A stretch of DNA of 64,000 nt, from NCBI RefSeq assembly GCF_019084075.1, contig NZ_JAHREN010000002.1, positions 124,001-188,000 of the forward strand, given 5' to 3'. The stretch's first letter is position 1; each line of letters opens with the position of its first letter. This DNA comes from Siccirubricoccus sp. G192 (lineage in GTDB: Bacteria > Pseudomonadota > Alphaproteobacteria > Acetobacterales > Acetobacteraceae). A program made the position numbers and the translations under genes. The notes under the pieces are model-generated. The model was given only the letters and a program-made list of their open reading frames with translations, searched no databases and had not been told where the DNA came from. Positions 52,601 to 61,779 of the stretch are shown here, one piece after another.

Positions 52601-54129
52601 TCGCCACGGGTGAAGCAGCGGGGCCGCGCGTCCCCACCATCGCCGAAGTCCGCATGAGGATGGCGGCGGAGCGGGCCCAGGACGGCATCCTGGCCGCCGC
52701 CGGCCGAACGTTCGCGGACCAACCCAAGGCCGGCACGGAGGCGCGGGAAATCCGCATCAGCAACCGGAACGTGATGGACCACCTCCGTAAGCGGTTTGGC
52801 CAGTCGGTGAGGGCCCCGGACGGGACCAAGGAGTGGCGGCTTCACGACCGCCAGGTTGCCGCGCTGGACCAGGCGGCGAGGATGCAGGCGAAGCGAGTCG
52901 GCATCGTTGGGACGATGCTCGGCGCGTCCTACGACCACATTCCAACCCAGGCGGAGGCTGCACTTCGGCAGCGCCGAATGGTGACGGTGCGGACCGCCCT
53001 GCAGGCCCTTCTGGACCGCGTGGCGCCGGCCAAGGACAAAGCGCCGGGCGCTATCTTGCTGCGCGCCTACGAGCGCGACATGCAGCGGCGCCTCGCCGGC
53101 CATGCGGTAAGGCTGGCCGCCCATGACCGGCGCATCGAGGAGACGGTGGACCGCCTCCGCCGCCCCAGCATCGTCACCCGCGCCGAGTGGTGGATGCGGA
53201 CGGCAATGCTCCGGTCCAAGCACCGGGGCCAGCGCAAGGCTATCGCGCGGTCCTGCGGCTGGCCTGCCCGTGAGGCTCGCCTGGCGGTGTTCAACGCGGT
53301 GGCAGCCGAGGAATGGCTGCGGTTCGCCCAGCGCCGCCGGGAGGCATTCGACCGGGCCACGGCGCCAGATCGCGCGGCAATCCCTGACACCATCACGCGC
53401 CTGCGCGCCGAAGCTCCAACATTCGTGCTCCCGACCGGACGCAGGTGGATCGAGGAGCAGGCAAAAGACCCTAGGTGGCTGGCACGTATGGGCGTGACAG
53501 ACGCCCGTGAGGCGCTTGCCATGCTCGACGCCACGAGGACGGAAACGTCACTTCAGGAGGCCGTCGACGCCCCTGCGACGGCTTCTGGGCCCGTGGCGAT
53601 GTCGGCTCTGCCACTACCGGCGGCATGGGGCAGGACAATGCGCGTGGACAGCTACCTCGCCCAACTCGACGCCGAGGTGGCGGCCGCCGACGCTGAGGCG
53701 ATGCGGGTGCTAGCCCGTCAGGGCCGCCGGCCGGAGGATTGGCTCATAATCCGCGAGAACGAGCGCACCGGAGATGGCCCGGTGGCTGATCTGGCGTGCC
53801 GGTCCCGCTCGGCCGAGGACGCCGCCATGGCGGTTCGCGGCGCGACCGACACCGGCAAACTGAGGCACGGCGACGAAATCCGGGCGGAGCATCCTGGCAA
53901 TCGCGCGGCCGTGCAGCTAGCGCTTCAGCGGGCCCAGGATGAACGGGTGCCATTCGGCTTATCCGAAGCCAGGGCGGACCACCTGGCAGGGCGCAACCGA
54001 CTGGACGGCAAGGCAGACAGGGCGTCGGCCGAGCACACGGCCCGAGCCGAGATCGCAACGACGGCCCGCGAGGCGAAGCGGGCGCCGCTTCTTGCCCGGC
54101 AGCGCGCACGAGGCGAGCACAGCAGGTAG
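49672..54129 (+). CDS. MOBF relaxase-helicase (TrwC/TraI-like)
   Basis: A 1485-residue two-domain protein. The relaxase N-terminus has the catalytic tyrosines in AAAGYYDTTL (residues about 18-27), DVTFSAPKSVSALWA (about 118-132) and the three-His motif DPQLHCHSVIAN (about 198-209). The second part is a RecD-like helicase with VIEGVAGAGKSFTLGA (Walker A, about 528-543), VLLLDEAGMAG and SLTVHKSQGQTVDYGFVY. It nicks oriT, stays bound to the DNA end and unwinds it for transfer. A long insertion between domains and a 480-residue C-terminal extension are present. No coupling protein or type IV secretion gene is in the window. Confidence 0.93.
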   Translation: MAASLKKIGGAGGLTGQAAAGYYDTTLADMERERRETVRQVAMNSTALNGARAVDEYQMADPSAPLARWHSSNSDLVPDRAPVRPGQLRRLLDGQAPDGRQLVQQQAGKARVHGWDVTFSAPKSVSALWAASSREGRQAIMEGMAEAAKAALAALQDRGVFTTRTGSGGAGRELARDIAVALFPQTTSRAGDPQLHCHSVIANVCTRADGSTGTLESRNLYAWKTYAGAVFRAELAKRIQERTGAAIEADGRSFKVAGVPDGLVAIWSKRRKIILSAYDEVKAKLEAAAKAADEQARASGTEAGALSSDATEDTAGALSAKGKRHLKAQITRQSRRTKASVEGMPDLEKRWLEEMAAPPLNLTREDVWRLVAEAAAKAAAPERSAADAAIDEALARSSVITERMLRRLVAEEAQVRGIGAAGAHAEFDRAVASGKLILLPGKTKIGEAVWTTREALDRERGLLLDALERRGERDRNRGLGGYIKAEAAEAVIAEIAAQAAAETDPRKRRNLTEQQAAAVRHAACGDGVVVIEGVAGAGKSFTLGAIKKAAEASGLACVGIAPSWKAADVVRKDTQLEQARALQGFVLGLQGGRIRFGAPPASGPEKGVRYLGERVVLLLDEAGMAGSRDLATLQRFARQHRATIILSGDRRQLKSVEPGAAFAAVADLLGVARMDQVRRQQIKWQRQASEAFAAGDSVDGLARYDAQGRIAWAADEADARRRLVDDVMANRAEHPAATRIVIAARNADVHTLNTALRDRLMAAGALGAEAMTLRTRHAGGRDGNGEVRDMEIRAGDRVVIGLTVGPEESRKALNGDVATVLGFEAGGDPRLRLRLDRTGQEVWFQLSELVPPTRKQEDGRKGKKTTREVAQAPALQHGYSLTVHKSQGQTVDYGFVYAGEGMAGDLAYVAMTRHTRDVRAYVDSGGIAERLAEAGVRPTQGEVRKRFLAAAKISSDGLNASDYIEDQAAWLRSGDPFATGEAAGPRVPTIAEVRMRMAAERAQDGILAAAGRTFADQPKAGTEAREIRISNRNVMDHLRKRFGQSVRAPDGTKEWRLHDRQVAALDQAARMQAKRVGIVGTMLGASYDHIPTQAEAALRQRRMVTVRTALQALLDRVAPAKDKAPGAILLRAYERDMQRRLAGHAVRLAAHDRRIEETVDRLRRPSIVTRAEWWMRTAMLRSKHRGQRKAIARSCGWPAREARLAVFNAVAAEEWLRFAQRRREAFDRATAPDRAAIPDTITRLRAEAPTFVLPTGRRWIEEQAKDPRWLARMGVTDAREALAMLDATRTETSLQEAVDAPATASGPVAMSALPLPAAWGRTMRVDSYLAQLDAEVAAADAEAMRVLARQGRRPEDWLIIRENERTGDGPVADLACRSRSAEDAAMAVRGATDTGKLRHGDEIRAEHPGNRAAVQLALQRAQDERVPFGLSEARADHLAGRNRLDGKADRASAEHTARAEIATTAREAKRAPLLARQRARGEHSR

Positions 54130-54163
54130 AGGCGTTAGGCCAGAGCTGGCTCGTGCCGCCTCG

Positions 54164-54700
54164 CTACGATGCGGCGGGCCGGGCGAGCTGCGTCAGGCGG
54201 GCCCGGTGGAGGAGATCGCCGCGCGCCGGCGCGATGCCGACCGCGCGCGCATGCTCAAGCCGCTCGATCAGCCCCAACATGGCGGATGGCTTGGCAGCCC
54301 CCGGTATCTGCCGCAGCCAGGCCAGTCATCTCAGGTTGTTCTCCTCCCGGCGTACGGTCAGGGCATTGAGGCGCCTGCATTGTTCGGCGGAGAGGCCGTC
54401 GGTCAGCCGCCGATTGGCTTCCTGGCGCGCGCGGTGGCGGAGTTCAGCGCATTCCTCGCGGATGTGCTGGAGGGTGCGGGGTCGGCGGGCTCGTCATAGA
54501 AAGGGCAGAATAGCACGCGTGGCGGTACGCACCGGGAGCACGGTCATGCTGCTGTAGTGCGCAGTAGGCTGAAGCTGTCCGACTCGAGGCCACCCGTCTG
54601 CGCCCCAGAGGTGGTCTCCAGTTAGATTGACGTGCTGCCAACCGCGCGGGGGCGATGCCCGGCGCATCTCCGTAGTTGCCCAATTTAACGCGCCTCCCAA
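54164..54700 (-). pseudogene. Tn3-family transposase remnants, rearranged
   Basis: Two pieces on the minus strand. From 54700 a frame reads GWQHVNLTGDHLWGADGW, like the HINLTGDYLW segment at the end of Tn3-family TnpA, and stops at 54494. Then from about 54490 a frame reads RTLQHIREECAELRHRARQE and LAWLRQIPGAAKPSAMLGLI, LIERLEHARAVGIAPARGDL, which matches a segment nearer the start of Tn3-type TnpA (DUF4158-type). It has an in-frame TGA at 54326-54328 and ends at 54164. The end-before-start order shows rearranged, decayed transposon debris. Confidence 0.6.
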
Positions 54701-54755
54701 ACTAGTATTAATCTGCTACAGTATTATTATATTGCGCTGCGCATGGGAGATCAAT

Positions 54756-55331
54756 ATGGCCTACGTAAACAACGACGAACAGAAGGCAGACGAGTTCATC
54801 AGCTCCCTTATTAGGGAGAAGGCTGCTGGGCAGAAGTTTGGCGACGCACCGCATGAATTTCGTCGAATGATCGACGGGGTAGTCTACAACAGCAAAACTG
54901 CGGTGTGCGTAGCATATTACGGAAACGAGAAGTACGCCCCGGACTATGACATCGTTTTCGAGCAACTATACCAGACCCCGAAAGGTCATTTCCTACTCCT
55001 CGGAGTGGGCGAGTGCTGCAGCGTCTGGTCGCTTTACAGCCAGAACGCGGCGGGAAAGCTTTCCGCCCACGCCTTCGTTCCGCTGACCGCCGACGAGGCC
55101 CGCCGGTGGCTTGAGCTCCGGGACCTACAGGACGAGCTATTCGAAACATTCGGCGACCCCGACGAGGTGGAATCGGCGACCTCCGAGGTCCTCCTGCAGA
55201 TCCCGCCCACGCTGGGCAAGCGCCTCGCGGCGTCGGCGGCTGGCGCCGGCATGACCGTGAGTGCATGGATTCTCGCCCAACTCGGGGATGCGGTGGAGTC
55301 CGGTATGCGGCCCGTCCCGGGCGGCAAGTGA
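54756..55331 (+). CDS. Hypothetical protein with C-terminal RHH-like part
   Basis: A 191-residue protein in distinctly A/T-richer DNA than its surroundings, with a promoter-like A/T stretch (54700-54745) and a GGGAGA ribosome binding site. Residues about 35-110 (MIDGVVYNSKTAVCVAYYGN, then EQLYQTPKGHFLLLGVGECC and FVPLTADEARRWLELRD) match a widespread uncharacterised pattern seen in phage and plasmid proteins: an xY-x-x-x-A start, YxTPKGxxFL, and a closing IPLxxEEAxxWLE. The C-terminus (LLQIPPTLGKRLAASAAGAG and MTVSAWILAQLG) looks like the ribbon-helix-helix tail of HicB-type antitoxins. Function unknown. Confidence 0.65.
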   Translation: MAYVNNDEQKADEFISSLIREKAAGQKFGDAPHEFRRMIDGVVYNSKTAVCVAYYGNEKYAPDYDIVFEQLYQTPKGHFLLLGVGECCSVWSLYSQNAAGKLSAHAFVPLTADEARRWLELRDLQDELFETFGDPDEVESATSEVLLQIPPTLGKRLAASAAGAGMTVSAWILAQLGDAVESGMRPVPGGK

Positions 55332-55354
55332 CCGGCTGGCTTGACCAGGGCTTG

Positions 55355-55683
55355 TCATTGATTTGTTCGCGGGAGGGGGGGACGTTGCTGGTCGGCTGTG
55401 TTACCCAGGGGCGGCGGCCCCGCACCGCCCCGCAGGAATGCCTGCGTAGCCAGAACGGGGCTATGAAGCCCCTCGAAGCGGACATGCGTGCGGTGCCCGC
55501 GCCAGAGCGGCTGGCCGGGCTCGTCGGCGTGGGCGATGCCGACCGGCGCGAAGTGGCCGCAGCTGGCCGCGATGGCCGCCCGTAGCGGTGGCCGGTCGGG
55601 GTAGCGGAAGGAGCGGACTACGACCCATTCGGGTCCCGCCTCGCCGACGAACCAGGGGTAGCTTCGGGATACCCAAGGTGAAT
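55355..55683 (-). CDS. Possible small ORF overlapping the brxHI end
   Basis: A minus-strand frame overlapping the last codons of the helicase gene in another frame. It reads SYPWFVGEAGPEWVVVRSFR, APVGIAHADEPGQPLWRGHR and FEGLHSPVLATQAFLRGGAG, a composition like real protein, ending at 55355. No clear start (a GTA/GTG region near 55683) and no family. It could be the decayed start of a downstream BREX accessory gene or noncoding. The 286 bases from 55332 to 55617 contain nothing else. Confidence 0.35.
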
Positions 55684-57753
55684 CAGCCTGCGCAACCGTC
55701 CGCGTATCGCTGCGACCGCTGCTGGGTCGGAAGTCCGGCCTTCCAGGACAGCACGTGCAATTACCTCCGGAAGACACAAGCCGAACTTGAGGGCCTCCTC
55801 GATGTTCTCGGGGAGCCGCGGGTGCACGGCGTCCGCATCGATGGCGTCGATGGCCGACACCAGCCCGCTCGGGTCCCGGATCTTCACGGTGACGGTGAAG
55901 TCGTCGAAAGCGGACACCGTCAAGCCGAGGCCGCCCAGGCCAGCCGCGATGGATGCCATCGCGGCGCCGCCCGCGAATCCCCATAGGACGACGCGACCTT
56001 CGCCGTCCGCCACGAGCGGAAGCGCGTCGGCGTCCACGAACTCAAGGCGCGCGCGGATTTCCTCCAGCGCCGCCTCGGCACGCCGCGATAGACGACACCC
56101 CGGTATGGTCCCAGCCACCACGCGTTCGACAGCGTTCGCCACCACGCTCGACATCGGGCGTCCACTGCCAAGCCAGCGTGAACGACCACCCCTCTCGGTC
56201 GGCAGGACGGAGATGATCCGTCGCCGCCAGTCGACGTCCGTGACCTTCCAACTCCTGCCGCCGAGCGAAATCACGGCAGGTCCACCGCCGTGGCCTGGCG
56301 CGATGCTGGCCGGGTGAACCGAGCCAAGCTCCAGCGGCCCGTGCCTGACGGCGAGCAGAAGGGGCTGGCTGAAGGCGGCGACGAGGTCGCCAAAATGCCG
56401 ACGGCCGAACTCGCGCTCGCCGACGGATCCCAGGCCGAGGATCCCTATGTCCTCGGCGAGGATGCCGTTCGCCAGCATGTGTGCGAGAACCTCCTGCCGA
56501 TCCGCCTCCGGGACGGCGTCCGCCGCTGCACCGAGCCAGCGACCTATGTCCGCGCGCGCGACGCCTTTCTCCTGGAGGACGAGCGCCATGACCTGCTGGG
56601 CGAAGATGTGCGATGGCCGCGGCGGCGCTGCGATCGCTTCCACCACCCCCTCGCGCCATAGTGTTGCAAGCGCTAGGCAGGCCAGCAGCTCTTCGTTATC
56701 GATGGCCAGGAACAAGCAATTCCTCGTGGTCCCGCTCCGCCGTCCCGTGCGGCCCATGCGCTGAAGGAAAGAGGCAACGCTCGGCGGCGCACCGATCTGG
56801 ATGACCCGGTCCAGGTCGCCGACGTCCAAACCGAGTTCGAGGGTGGAGGTCGCCACAATGACGCAGTCCGGCTCGGCGACGAAGGCTGCTTCGGCTTGGC
56901 GCCGCTCGTCGAGCGAGAGCGACGCATGCGACACGAAGGTCCTCACACCCGCCGCCCTGAGCCCGGCCGCGATCTCCTCGACGCGGGTCCGGCTGTCCAC
57001 GAAGACGAGCCGCCGCTCGCCGCGGTGCAGGCGCGCGATGACCGTGACCGCGTTCCGGACCGACCCCACGTGATCGGCCGTGACCTCGCCGTCTGCCACC
57101 GGGCACGTGGGCCCGAGCACCCGCCCGCCCCGACCCAGCGTCAGCCAATCGAGCAGTTCGGACGGGTTGCCCACCGTCGCGGTCAGGCCGATGCGCTGGA
57201 TCTGGCGCCCGGTGAGACGCTCAAGGCGCGAGAGCAGGAATAGCAGATGCCAGCCCCGGTCGTCTCCGGCGAAGGCGTGGAGCTCGTCTACAACAACCGA
57301 ACGGATGCCACCGAGAAGGTCGACGTGATCGAGGCGCGCCGAGATCAGCATTGCCTCCAGGGATTCGGGCGTGGTCAGCAGGATCTCAGGCGGGTCCCGC
57401 AGCATCCGCCTCCTGGCGGGCTCGCCGACGTCTCCATGCCACAGCCCGACACGTAGGCCGACGAAACTGGCGTAACGCTCAAGACGTGGGGCCAGGTTGT
57501 TCAGCAATGCCTTGAGCGGACAGACGTAGACCGCCGACAGGCCCCGCCCGCCCTCAGTCGCGATGCGGGAAATCAGCGGAAACGCGGCGGCCTCGGTCTT
57601 CCCGCCCGCTGTCGGGGCGAGCAGCAGCACGTCCTCGCCGGCCATCACCGGCCCGACGGCGTCGGCCTGGGTGGGCCGTAGGTCGGGCCAGCCGAGGGTG
57701 CTGACGATGTGGTAGCGCAGCGCGGGGTGAAGCGCGTCGAACGCCGCGCTCAC
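55618..57753 (-). CDS. brxHI: BREX helicase BrxHI (Lhr-like)
   Basis: A 711-residue superfamily 2 helicase of the Lhr-like type. Walker A is APTAGGKTEAAAFPLI (about residues 46-61), motif II is VVVDELHAFAGDDR (DELH, about 155-168), then LTATVGNPSELLDWL, ATSTLELGLDVGDLDRVIQI and FLQRMGRTGRRSGTTRN (motif VI). It starts GTG at 57753, overlapping the brxD stop (GTGA). In type 2 BREX, brxHI follows pglZ-brxD, as here. It is expected to act on DNA in phage exclusion; its exact role is unknown. Confidence 0.88.
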   Translation of the reverse strand: MSAAFDALHPALRYHIVSTLGWPDLRPTQADAVGPVMAGEDVLLLAPTAGGKTEAAAFPLISRIATEGGRGLSAVYVCPLKALLNNLAPRLERYASFVGLRVGLWHGDVGEPARRRMLRDPPEILLTTPESLEAMLISARLDHVDLLGGIRSVVVDELHAFAGDDRGWHLLFLLSRLERLTGRQIQRIGLTATVGNPSELLDWLTLGRGGRVLGPTCPVADGEVTADHVGSVRNAVTVIARLHRGERRLVFVDSRTRVEEIAAGLRAAGVRTFVSHASLSLDERRQAEAAFVAEPDCVIVATSTLELGLDVGDLDRVIQIGAPPSVASFLQRMGRTGRRSGTTRNCLFLAIDNEELLACLALATLWREGVVEAIAAPPRPSHIFAQQVMALVLQEKGVARADIGRWLGAAADAVPEADRQEVLAHMLANGILAEDIGILGLGSVGEREFGRRHFGDLVAAFSQPLLLAVRHGPLELGSVHPASIAPGHGGGPAVISLGGRSWKVTDVDWRRRIISVLPTERGGRSRWLGSGRPMSSVVANAVERVVAGTIPGCRLSRRAEAALEEIRARLEFVDADALPLVADGEGRVVLWGFAGGAAMASIAAGLGGLGLTVSAFDDFTVTVKIRDPSGLVSAIDAIDADAVHPRLPENIEEALKFGLCLPEVIARAVLEGRTSDPAAVAAIRGRLRRLIHLGYPEATPGSSARRDPNGS

Positions 57754-59066
57754 GGGTCGAGCTCGATGTCGTCCACATCGATTGCACCGGCAGCGGCCCG
57801 CTCGGCCTTGGTCATCTCCCGCTCGTCGACGGTCGGTGCGTAGTGCCGGCGCGGGTTGAAATCGGCGAACTGATCCACGCGGTCTAGCACCTCGGCGACC
57901 AGCTTCCGGAGGTAGAGGCGTGGCGCGACGCCGGCCCGCCCGCCGAGGCGTCCCGCGACGCCGCGCGCGAGGTCAGCGACGTAGCCGTCATCTACCACCG
58001 TGCGGATACGTGCCTCCTGGGCGCTGTGCTCGGCGAAGAGGTCGCGGACCCGCCGCCCCACGGTGACCAGGGCGTCGAGGTCGAAACCCTGCAGCCGCAC
58101 CTGGACGGCGCGCGGATTGTCGAACCGGGCGTCGGTGGCGAAGTCCGTGTGAAGCCTTTGCGCGAGCGGCGGGAGACGTTGGACGCCCTGCGGCCCGTCG
58201 AAGAAAGCTGTCGTGCCGGTAACGACGAGGTAGAGGCCGGGGTACCGCCCGGCATCGAGCTCGTCGAGGACCTGCCGGAGCGCGTTGAGGCCCTTCTCGC
58301 GCGTGTCGGCGCGCATGCGCTGGAGCGTCTCGGCCTCGTCGAGGACCAGGACGAGGCCCGATCGGCCGCTGTCGCGCAGGATCGTCAGGAGGCCGCCGAG
58401 GAAGTGCATGGCCCCGAAGGCGTCGAGGTCCCCCTTGATCCCCGCCGCACGCTTCACCGCGGCCGCGACATTCGGCTGGCCGCCGAGCCAGGCGATCAGG
58501 CCCTCGGCGAGGCCAGCGTCGTCCGCGAGAAGGGCGCGGCGGTACGCACGGAGGACGGCGGAGAAGGCGGGCGCAGTCCTGGCGATAGCCGCGAGCCGGC
58601 GCTCCATGACGGCCTCGGTGGCCGCCGCCAGCGCCTCCGCGTCGTCGCCGGCGATCCGCCCCTCGGCCAGCACGTCCTCCTCCAGGGTGTAGAACCACGC
58701 GTCCACGGAGGGCCGCAGGGCCCCCTCGGGGGTATCGGAGGTCGCAAGGCGCTCCACGAGGCGACGGTAAACGGTCTCCCAGCGGTGCAGGGGCGTCTCG
58801 GTCTCGCTCACCTGCACCTCGGCGGTCGCGAAGCCCCCGGCGCGGGCACGCTCCTGCAGCCAGCGCGCCATAAAGGTCTTGCCCGAGCCGTACTCGCCGC
58901 GGACCGCCTTGAAGGCCCCTCGCCCGGCCGAAACGGCCGCGAGGTCGGCGTCCACCGCGGCCTCGAAGCGGTCCATGCCCACGGCGAAGGCGGCCAGGCC
59001 CTCGCGGGGCACGGTGCCGCGGCGGAGCGCGTCGAGGATCGCGGCCCTGCGCTGGACGCCGATCAT
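57750..59066 (-). CDS. brxD: BREX ATP-binding protein BrxD
   Basis: A 438-residue AAA-type ATPase. Walker A is AVRGEYGSGKTFMARWLQ (residues about 54-71) and Walker B is SGLVLVLDEAETLQRMRADT (about 236-255), with TGTTAFFDGPQG (sensor, about 284-295). The start MIGVQRRAAILDALRRG matches BrxD/BREX ATPases. Its ATG overlaps the pglZ stop (ATGA), and its stop overlaps the brxHI start, so the operon is translationally coupled. BrxD occurs in types 2 and 3/6 BREX systems; the neighbours point to type 2. Confidence 0.9.
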   Translation of the reverse strand: MIGVQRRAAILDALRRGTVPREGLAAFAVGMDRFEAAVDADLAAVSAGRGAFKAVRGEYGSGKTFMARWLQERARAGGFATAEVQVSETETPLHRWETVYRRLVERLATSDTPEGALRPSVDAWFYTLEEDVLAEGRIAGDDAEALAAATEAVMERRLAAIARTAPAFSAVLRAYRRALLADDAGLAEGLIAWLGGQPNVAAAVKRAAGIKGDLDAFGAMHFLGGLLTILRDSGRSGLVLVLDEAETLQRMRADTREKGLNALRQVLDELDAGRYPGLYLVVTGTTAFFDGPQGVQRLPPLAQRLHTDFATDARFDNPRAVQVRLQGFDLDALVTVGRRVRDLFAEHSAQEARIRTVVDDGYVADLARGVAGRLGGRAGVAPRLYLRKLVAEVLDRVDQFADFNPRRHYAPTVDEREMTKAERAAAGAIDVDDIELDP

Positions 59067-61779
59067 CGGCGACCGCCGAGCTCGAACTGCACGCGGAGCA
59101 AGGCCTCGTCGAGGACAACGTCCTCGCCGTCCACGGCGAGGATCTGCGCCTGGTCGAGATTGAGCACCCGCCGCGCCGCGCTGACGAAGCCCGCGAGGCG
59201 GAGCACCGGTGTCCCGAGGGCTTGAGCCAGGCCCGCCCGCGTGATCCGGCCGCCCCGTGCCGCCAGCGCTGCCAGAAGCGCACGGATCTGGTCGTCCGGG
59301 GGCGCCCCGCGCCCGGCCAGGGTCCGCTGGGCGGCATAGCTCTCCGAGCGCAGCAGCGCTTCGATCCAGGGCGGGGCGGCCCCCGTCGGCACCCGGACCT
59401 GCGATGGTGCCGCGGGACCAGACGCATCGCCGCGACCATCCGGCCCGCCGACGAAGAGATCGACCTGACGCGGTTCCGACTTCCGGCGGCCGGCCGGTGG
59501 TGAGGCGACCTCGGGCTTGCGCGGAGGACTGGGTTCGCCGTCGGCACCGCGCCACCACGCCGGCTCGGCAGGCGGCGCCTCGGTCCAGCCGGATGGAGGG
59601 TCGTCGGACGACAGCACGGCAACGGGCACAAGGACCTCCTGGGGAGCTGCCCCCCGTGGTAGCCGCCCCGCCGCGCGGCGAAGCGGAGGCGCTCGCTCCA
59701 TGCCGCGACGATCGTTGTCGTTCCCCCTGGCGCCAAGACGCGGCCGCCCGCGAGCGCGACCTCGCCGTCGCCCGGCGGCGTGCCGGCGCTTCGCCAGCGG
59801 TCGCCCGCTCCGCCGGGCCTCTGGACGGTCCCCTCGTCGAGCGCATGGCCGTGGTCGCCGGTGACGACGACGATCCGGCCGGCCTGCCGAGCGGTGTGCA
59901 GGATGGCGGAGACCTGGCGGAAATCATCGGCAGACCAGGTGATCTCGAGCTGGTCGCTTCCGGACAACTGGGCGTCCACCGCGTTGTGGACGATCCCGAC
60001 GATCCTCTGCTGGTGGTCGGCGACGGCGGCCTGGACGTCGACGCCGAGTTCCGGCCCGGAGGCGAGGTCGGCCTTGTGGAACAGGCAGGGGGGCTTACCA
60101 GCCCGGGACACCGCGACAAGGCTTGGAAGCCCTGCGAAGCCCGCACGCTCCGCCGCCTGGTCGCCTCGCGTCAGCCTCCCGCAGAGCAGGCTGGCCCGGG
60201 AGATCTCGGTGACCGAAGGCAGCGCCGCGGCCCCGATGAACGCACCGCGCCCGTCCGACGGGGCGAGTTCCGACCAGCCCAGCCGCCCGACGGTCTCGGC
60301 GAGGTGACGCCAGACCGCGAAGCTGAGGCCGTCGAAGACGAGGAGGAGGACCGGCTTCTCGCGCGCCAGCGGGGCGACCACCGCCTCCAGGACGCGCTCG
60401 ACCGGGAGCGGCACGTCGCCGTGCCCGCCGCCCTGGTTCCATCCCTTCAGAAGCGTCGCAAAGGACTGGTTCTCCGCATCGCGCTGCGCTGCGGCCGCCT
60501 TGGCGACACGGGAGTAGGCGGCTGCGACGTCGGGAAGCTGATCGCCGCCACAGAGGGCCTGCCTTGCGCGGTCCACGAAGCCCCCTTCCAAGGCGTAGCC
60601 TGCGGCAGCTTCTGCAAACGTGCGGATCGCCCGCTGCCGCCCCTTGGCGAGCCAGCCCACAATCCTGGCGGCCATGGTCAGCCGCCCGATCCGCGCGGCG
60701 TTGTCGCCGGCGCGGTCGTGGCTTGCAACCTCGCGGACACGGTTCCAGGCGGCGCCCGCATCGTCGGCCTGACCCGTCTCCGCGGCGCGGCCCAGCGCGT
60801 CGGCCGCCTCGCGCAGCCTGGCGTCGAAGCCGAGCTGCAAGGCTGGACTCAGGCCCGCGGCCCGCTCGGCTCGGATATCGGCCAAAATCGCGGCGGTCCG
60901 CGCCTCCGCGGCTCGGCACGCTGCGGGATCGTCGCGGGCAAGCCGATCGAGCACCCGACGTCCCGCCTCGGCGAGGCTCCGGCCCACGTCGGGATCGATC
61001 GGGACGCCGCCGACGAGCGGCTCGAGCCGAACGGCAGCGTCCCGGAGCTCGACGCGCGGCGCCGCTTCGCCGAACACCACGCCGCAGGCCAACGCGATGG
61101 CCAGGGCGTCGCCGCCCCGGCCTGCCGCGGCCGCACCCAGAACCAGGGCCGCGGCCGGCCCTCCCTCCATGCCAAGGCGGCTGGCCAAGGCCTGGCGGAC
61201 GTCGGGCGGAAGCTGCGCGAGCCGGTCCAGGCCGACCGGGTTGAGCGTCCAGCTCAGCAGGGCCGCCGCGTCGCCGCGCCCCTCGGGCAGGCCAAGCACC
61301 TCTTCAAGCGCGGCTCGCCATGCAGTGTCGAGGTCTAGGACGCCGCCCGATGCCGGGCGGTATCCGTCTCCGGGTACCTGGGCCAGAAGCAGGTCGGCGA
61401 GCCAACGCTGCGCAGCCAGCCGCGGGTCAACCGCGTGAGCCTTGAACAGGCTTCGCAATGCGGACCACCGATCGGTTTGTTCGAGCCGGGCGCGCGGGAA
61501 GCGCGCGACGATGTCGCCGGCGAGCGCAGTGGCCTCGAGCGGGGTCAGCAGGATCATCCCGTCGGCGTCGGCTTCCGCTTCGTTGAGACGCTCCCGCATT
61601 TCGAGCTCGGAGGGGCACCAGGCAACGCGGAACCGCCGTCCTCGCCGCTCGATGATTTCGGGCCAGGTGCGCTTGACCGGGGAGCGCATGGCGAGGACGC
61701 GTGCGCCGGCATCGCGCCGCAGGAGGTCCTCCAGCGCCCGTTCGATCTCGGCCCGGTCAGGTGCCAGCAGAGGGCTCAA
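59063..61779 (-). pseudogene. pglZ: BREX-2 phosphatase PglZ, frameshifted at a C/G run
   Basis: About 905 codons in two frames. The first part runs from TTG 61779 (TTGA overlap with the pglY stop; GTG 61815 is another option) and contains the alkaline-phosphatase-like centre: LLLVFDGLSFAVWRH, ALPSVTEISRASLLCGRL, LFHKADLASG and IVVVTGDHGHALDEG. The second part (VLVPVAVLSSDDPPSGW to the stop at 59063) is in another frame. They meet at six C on the plus strand (59650-59655); seven would read ..RGGYHGGAAPQEVLVP in one frame. As read, translation leaves the family after the phosphatase core and loses the C-terminal winged-helix part (about 195 residues). Confidence 0.85.

Noticed and set aside
51988..53223. 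411-codon frame antisense to the relaxase
   Set aside because: GC-rich shadow; the relaxase frame is continuous and has all expected motifs.
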